This document shows positions 60,252 through 64,000 of a stretch of DNA of 64,000 bases, in pieces. The first letter of the stretch is position 1. Each line of letters opens with the position of its first letter. Under the pieces are notes generated by a model. It searched no databases. It was not told the DNA's origin and worked only from the letters and a program-made list of their open reading frames with translations. The translations under genes were made by a program, and so were the position numbers. Origin of the DNA: CAZLYF01 sp964586835 (GTDB lineage Bacteria; Bacillota; Clostridia; Christensenellales; Aristaeellaceae); contig CAZPIC010000010.1 of assembly GCA_964586835.1 (NCBI GenBank), positions 1-64,000 of the forward strand, given 5' to 3'.

Positions 60252-61710
60252 TTCGCAACAACGCATCCTTTCCCTTTGACAGCGTAAACTCAAAGACCGC
60301 TCCGTTGTCCATTGGGATCAGGCGAATGGATTGTCGGTGCCTGTCCAGGATCATTTTGCAGATGGCAAGGCCTAAACCCGTTCCTTGGCCCTCGGAGTGC
60401 GCTTTATCTGCCTTGAAAAACCTGTCGAATACAAATGGCGCATCGGCGGGATGGACACCGATGCCGTTGTCTTTGACCGATGCAGTGACCGTATCCGCAG
60501 CAGTTCTGCGAGTGGAGACTGTGATCTCTCCGTGCTCGGGCGTAAATCTGATGGCGTTGTCGATCAGATTAATCAGCACCTGCTCTATCTGATCACGGTC
60601 TGCATGGACATAGCAGGTTTCCTCATCAAATAGCAGACGGATATCGATCAACTTTTCTTCGAGCTGTGTTACTTTTGTAATTAATACAATTCGGATAAGC
60701 TCATTTAAGTCAAAGTTCGAAGGAGAAAGGGGCAAATCATCGTTTTCAAGCCTGGCAAGGCTGAGCAGCCGGGAAACCAGCTTGGTCATTCGCTGCGTTT
60801 CTGTCAGGATGACCTCAAGATAATGGGTTTTCTCGATTTCAGGGACAGTCCCATCCATCAGACCCTGTATGAATCCCTGGATACTGGTCATGGGAGATCG
60901 GAGTTCGTGGGAGAGATTCGCAATGAAATCACGCCTAGCTCTTTCTGCAACCTTGAGCTTTCTTGCCATGAGGTTGAACGCCACCGCCAGGTCATGCAGT
61001 TCCCGGGTGCCTTCTTCTGATACCTCTTTCTCAAAATGGCCTGATGACATGGCAGCAGCGGCTGATGCCATCTCTGTTAAAGGCTGGATGAATCGCCTTG
61101 TGTAAAGAAAGACGATCCCCGCAGCTACCAGCGTGGCAACCAACGACGCTGCCAAGACCTTGAGTCCCAGGCTTTTATAGGAGGCTTTGACAGTCTGCGC
61201 TGCGGTCTGGATATAGACTGCACCCAGCACGTGTCCACCCTGCGACCAGGGTACGGCCACTGTAAACATCGGGCCGTACGTTGTATCGTTTTGTACGATG
61301 ACCTCATTTCCCTCAAGCACTGTTTTCAGCGTGCTGATGATATTGCTGGCATCGAAGGCAGCCTTCAAGTCCCGGTGGTCGTTGAGAATGGAGAGGAAAT
61401 ACGCCGTTACATCGCCTCTGCGATCCACCACCATGCAATACGCCGAGTACTCGTCATAGACGTATTGGAGTTTCTTTTCCAGGACTTCGCGAATAGGCTG
61501 GACGCCCCCCAACAGATGCTCCAAAGCCCTGACCTGCAGCGTGCCCGCCAGATAGGCAATGTCATAAGCCTGGAGCCTGAGTGCATCCATTCTGGTTTGG
61601 ATCTGCAGGTCGCGCATGGTGAAGTAAAATACGGAAAACAAAAGAGAAACGCACAGGACAATCACTGCGACGAAGACCAGCATCAGCTTTGTGAAGGTGG
61701 AGGGCCGCAT
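60223..61710 (-). CDS. Sensor histidine kinase (two membrane helices, HAMP)
   Basis: This 495-residue sensor has a membrane helix at about 8-32, an extracellular sensor region of about 140 residues, a second helix near 175-200, a HAMP linker, and the HisKA domain with NLSHELRSPMTSI (His268). The HATPase domain shows IDNAIRFTPEHG, DNGIGV and GQGTGLGLAI. It is the partner of the adjacent response regulator. ATG 61710 overlaps the regulator stop region and follows GAGGT. The signal sensed is unknown. Confidence 0.92.
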   Translation of the reverse strand: MRPSTFTKLMLVFVAVIVLCVSLLFSVFYFTMRDLQIQTRMDALRLQAYDIAYLAGTLQVRALEHLLGGVQPIREVLEKKLQYVYDEYSAYCMVVDRRGDVTAYFLSILNDHRDLKAAFDASNIISTLKTVLEGNEVIVQNDTTYGPMFTVAVPWSQGGHVLGAVYIQTAAQTVKASYKSLGLKVLAASLVATLVAAGIVFLYTRRFIQPLTEMASAAAAMSSGHFEKEVSEEGTRELHDLAVAFNLMARKLKVAERARRDFIANLSHELRSPMTSIQGFIQGLMDGTVPEIEKTHYLEVILTETQRMTKLVSRLLSLARLENDDLPLSPSNFDLNELIRIVLITKVTQLEEKLIDIRLLFDEETCYVHADRDQIEQVLINLIDNAIRFTPEHGEITVSTRRTAADTVTASVKDNGIGVHPADAPFVFDRFFKADKAHSEGQGTGLGLAICKMILDRHRQSIRLIPMDNGAVFEFTLSKGKDALLRNETQGARED

Positions 61711-61712
61711 CA

Positions 61713-62402
61713 CTATCGGACCTCAAATTTGTAGCCCACGCTCCAGACGGTCTTAATCTGCCATCCCAGTTCCTCATGTCCGGAAAGCTTCTCTCTGAGC
61801 CGTTTGATATGGACATCCACCGTCCTGCTATCGCCAAAGTAATCAAATCCCCACACTTTTTCAAGCAGCTGTTCCCGCGTGAACACTCGGCTGGGATGAG
61901 AAGCCAGAAAGTATAGAAGCTCCAGTTCCCTGGGAGCCATGTCCACCCTGGTACCCCGATAAACAGCTTCGTATTTGGACAGGCTGACGGTGAGCCCCGG
62001 AAAGGAAAGCGTATCCCCCCCGGGGTCCTTGGGACCGCCGCGCCTGAGAACAGCCTTGACGCGCGCGACAAGCTCCTTGGTATCAAACGGTTTTGTCATG
62101 TAGTCGTCAGCGCCCAGCTCAAGCCCGAGAACCTTGTCAAAGACTTCATCTTTTGCGGAGAGCATAATCACCGGGATCGAGCTGATCTGTCGGACCGCGC
62201 GGCAGATCTGCCAACCGTCCATCCCAGGGAGCATGATGTCCAGTAGTAACAGAGAGGGCGGATTGGATTTGAAAGCTGCGAGCGCCTCATCTCCTCGCTT
62301 GAAGGCACGAACCTCAAAGCCTTCCTTTTCAAGATACAGCCTGACCAGCTGCGCAATGTTCGGATCATCATCCACAACCATCACACTGTGTCTGCCATCC
62401 AT
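61713..62402 (-). CDS. OmpR-family response regulator
   Basis: The 229-residue regulator has a receiver domain with Asp9-Asp10-Asp11 region (VVDDDPN), phospho-acceptor Asp55 (LLLLDIMLPGMDG), Ser82 and Lys104. A C-terminal winged-helix domain (about 130-229) has RTVDVHIKRLREKL and VWSVGYKFE. It is transcribed just before the histidine kinase and 12 bases after mutS2. The targets are not known. Confidence 0.94.
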   Translation of the reverse strand: MDGRHSVMVVDDDPNIAQLVRLYLEKEGFEVRAFKRGDEALAAFKSNPPSLLLLDIMLPGMDGWQICRAVRQISSIPVIMLSAKDEVFDKVLGLELGADDYMTKPFDTKELVARVKAVLRRGGPKDPGGDTLSFPGLTVSLSKYEAVYRGTRVDMAPRELELLYFLASHPSRVFTREQLLEKVWGFDYFGDSRTVDVHIKRLREKLSGHEELGWQIKTVWSVGYKFEVR

Positions 62403-62414
62403 CGCGATGTTCTC

Positions 62415-64000
62415 CTAATCCAGGGAGACGATGGTTACGCCGCCCTCTCCCTCACCGTATCGGCCCGTCCGGACCTGTTTGACGTGAGGATAGTCCTTCA
62501 GGTGTCGTTGAATCCCGCTGCGGAGCGTCCCCGTTCCCTTTCCATGAATGATAGAAACCTCATGCAGACCCGCCATTACGACGGAGTCAAGGTAGCGTTC
62601 CACTTCAAAAATCGCCTCGTCAAGCGACAACCCTCGAACATCGCACTCCAAGCCTGCCACGAAGGCGCCTTTCGAACCTGTAGCCCCGACTGTCGGGCGC
62701 TGCGGTGCCTTGTCTTCCTTCAGAAGCTTCAGCTGGGACGCATGCACGCTCATCCTGATGGCACCGGCCAAGACGAGCAGGTCCCCTTTGGCATCTGGCT
62801 TCGAAAGCACCGTGCCCTTCACATTGAGGCTCAGGATCAGGACCGGGTCGCCAACTTTCAGGCTTTCCGCTTCTACCCGCTGCCCTGGGGCGGAGGGCTT
62901 CAAGCCTTCGCGCAAAGCATCCTCAAGTATCCGAAGGTCTCGAAGTACAGGTGCAGTCCCTTGTCCGCGTTCCGAAGCCGTCTTCTTCAGTAGATTCAGT
63001 TCGTCGATGATCCGGGTGCACTCACGCTTTGTGTTCTCAAGGATCTTGCGGGCTTCTTCCTTCGCTTTTTTCCCCGCAGCAGCGCGCATGTTCTCAGTTT
63101 CCTTCCGGAGTACCTCGGCCTCGGCGCGAATGCGAAGGGTTTCCCTGTGCGCCTCTTCGGCAAGCCTGCGCTCCTTTTCAGCCACACGAAGATGGTATTC
63201 TGCGTTTGCGATGACGTCCTCAAAGCGCACACTCTCGCGGTCCATCAGCCCTCGGGATGTCAGAATCAGGGCTTCAGGAAGTCCGAGCCTTCGCGAAATC
63301 TCAAAAGCATTTGATTTTCCGGGAATCCCGATGGACAGTCGGTATGTGGGTCGAAGTGTTTCCACATCGAATTCGACACTGGCGTTTTCGGCTCCCTTCG
63401 TGGAGAGGGCGTAGGCCTTCAGCTCACTGTAATGGGTTGTCGCGAGGGTGCGGACATCTCTTTGAAGCAGGTAATTCAGTATGGACTGTGCAAGCGCGGC
63501 GCCCTCTGCCGGGTCCGTGCCCGCACCCAGCTCATCAAGGAGCACAAGATCACCTGCTGTTGCTCTGTCAAGGATGGCGACAATCGTGCTCATGTGGGAT
63601 GAGAAGGTAGACAAGGACTGCTCAATGCTCTGTTCATCCCCGATATCTGCATAGATGTTCTTAAATATACTCAAGTCTGTTCCAGGGTCGCAGGGGACAT
63701 GAAGCCCAGCTTGCGCCATGGCGCAGAGAAGGCCAACGGTCTTTAGCGTCACGGTCTTTCCGCCCGTGTTGGGGCCTGTAATAACCAGAGTCAAAAAGTC
63801 ATCTCCCAGCCACAGGTCGCAGGGAACCACCTTGTCTCGGTGGATCAACGGATGGCGCGCCCTGATCAGCCTGATGCGACCGCGCTCGTTCAGCCTCGGC
63901 CTGACCGCGTCTAATTCTTGTGCCAGAAGGGCTTTTGCAAAAATAAAGTCAAGGAGGATCAGAATCTCGACATTTGTGGACAGATCCCCGGCGTTTTCCG
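62415..64000 (-). CDS. mutS2: Endonuclease MutS2, 5' end beyond window
   Basis: MutS2 is a MutS-like ATPase with a Smr nuclease domain that acts against recombination intermediates and on collided ribosomes. The window holds about 528 C-terminal residues, and the frame stays open to the right edge. Visible are Walker A TGPNTGGKTVTLK, Walker B LVLLDELGAGTDPAEGAAL, a coiled middle region rich in Glu, Arg and Ala, and a Smr domain. The Smr domain reads CDVRGLSLDEAIFEVERYLD and IIHGKGTGTLR. The start lies upstream of 64000. Confidence 0.95.
   Translation of the reverse strand, partial: ENAGDLSTNVEILILLDFIFAKALLAQELDAVRPRLNERGRIRLIRARHPLIHRDKVVPCDLWLGDDFLTLVITGPNTGGKTVTLKTVGLLCAMAQAGLHVPCDPGTDLSIFKNIYADIGDEQSIEQSLSTFSSHMSTIVAILDRATAGDLVLLDELGAGTDPAEGAALAQSILNYLLQRDVRTLATTHYSELKAYALSTKGAENASVEFDVETLRPTYRLSIGIPGKSNAFEISRRLGLPEALILTSRGLMDRESVRFEDVIANAEYHLRVAEKERRLAEEAHRETLRIRAEAEVLRKETENMRAAAGKKAKEEARKILENTKRECTRIIDELNLLKKTASERGQGTAPVLRDLRILEDALREGLKPSAPGQRVEAESLKVGDPVLILSLNVKGTVLSKPDAKGDLLVLAGAIRMSVHASQLKLLKEDKAPQRPTVGATGSKGAFVAGLECDVRGLSLDEAIFEVERYLDSVVMAGLHEVSIIHGKGTGTLRSGIQRHLKDYPHVKQVRTGRYGEGEGGVTIVSLD

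Noticed and set aside
1..64000. tRNA, rRNA, CRISPR arrays, transposons, prophage or integrase genes
   Set aside because: None was seen on either strand. No regularly spaced repeats, transposase or integrase motifs, or tRNA T-loop patterns were noticed. A dedicated scan (tRNAscan, Rfam, CRISPR finder) would be needed to exclude small RNAs fully.

Overview
The window looks like a piece of chromosome from a low-complexity, non-model member of the Clostridia (Bacillota). This is an inference. It rests on gene-order blocks typical of that phylum: asp23-fakA-recG, plsX-acpP-rnc-smc-ftsY, nadK-argR-recN, hpt-ftsH, DUF2232-rplI-dnaB-yhaM, darA-holB-ricT, greA-lysS and scpA-scpB. Other support is the c-di-AMP receptor DarA, the very strong AGGAGG ribosome sites, and the proline/threonine-rich secreted lipoproteins. 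By eye the DNA is moderately GC-rich, and GTG and TTG starts are common. I see no rRNA, tRNA, CRISPR, prophage or insertion sequence. The window is almost all core genome, tightly packed into operons. An uncultured Christensenellales-like lineage is a reasonable guess but is not proven here.

Layout. 1-728: rpsT (S20) with its promoter and a clean terminator. 898-8239 (minus): one DNA-repair and tRNA-modification operon reading SNF2-type ATPase with an N-terminal nuclease-like domain, ruvC, ruvA, ruvB, queA, pseudouridine kinase, pseudouridine-5'-phosphate glycosidase. 8381-10153: a secreted L,D-transpeptidase, divergent from that operon. 10270-14381: Asp23 protein, fatty-acid kinase FakA and RecG. 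14416-23920: a long coupled run with cysteine desulfurase, HflX, three tandem M15 (VanY-like) peptidases, a YprB-like exonuclease, a TPR protein, an M50 protease, ScpA and ScpB. 23951-28794 (minus): a lipoprotein, YhaM, DnaB, L9 and a DUF2232 membrane protein. 29014-37176: Hpt, FtsH, a PHP phosphoesterase, a VanW protein, NadK, ArgR and RecN. 37284-38652: Upp and a degenerate methyltransferase behind an AT-rich control region. 38669-40984 (minus): RicT, HolB, DarA. 41178-47638: PlsX, ACP, RNase III, Smc, FtsY. 47677-49089 (minus): a four-repeat peptidoglycan-binding lipoprotein. 49492-54005: GreA, LysS, an unknown membrane-anchored protein, Tmk, MnmA. 53995-58596 (minus): a Gld-type ABC transporter with a DUF4340 protein. 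58913-64000: a small membrane protein, then (minus) IspE, a histidine kinase, a response regulator and MutS2, which runs off the right edge.

How the genes work together. Several systems can be followed across the window. Branch migration and recombination repair comprises RuvABC, RecG, RecN, MutS2 and the SNF2-nuclease fusion. Chromosome segregation comprises Smc with ScpA/ScpB. Lipid synthesis comprises FakA, PlsX, ACP and IspE. Envelope remodelling comprises the L,D-transpeptidase, three M15 peptidases, VanW and the peptidoglycan-binding lipoprotein. Promoters were read as -35/-10 pairs by eye. Many have exact 17-base spacers and sit in the right intergenic gaps, but none is experimentally supported.

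The best candidates for something new are the nuclease-SNF2 fusion heading the ruvCAB operon, the triple M15 cassette inside an hflX-to-scpB transcription unit, the structured 58597-58912 intergenic region, and the AT-rich palindromic control region before the degenerate methyltransferase.
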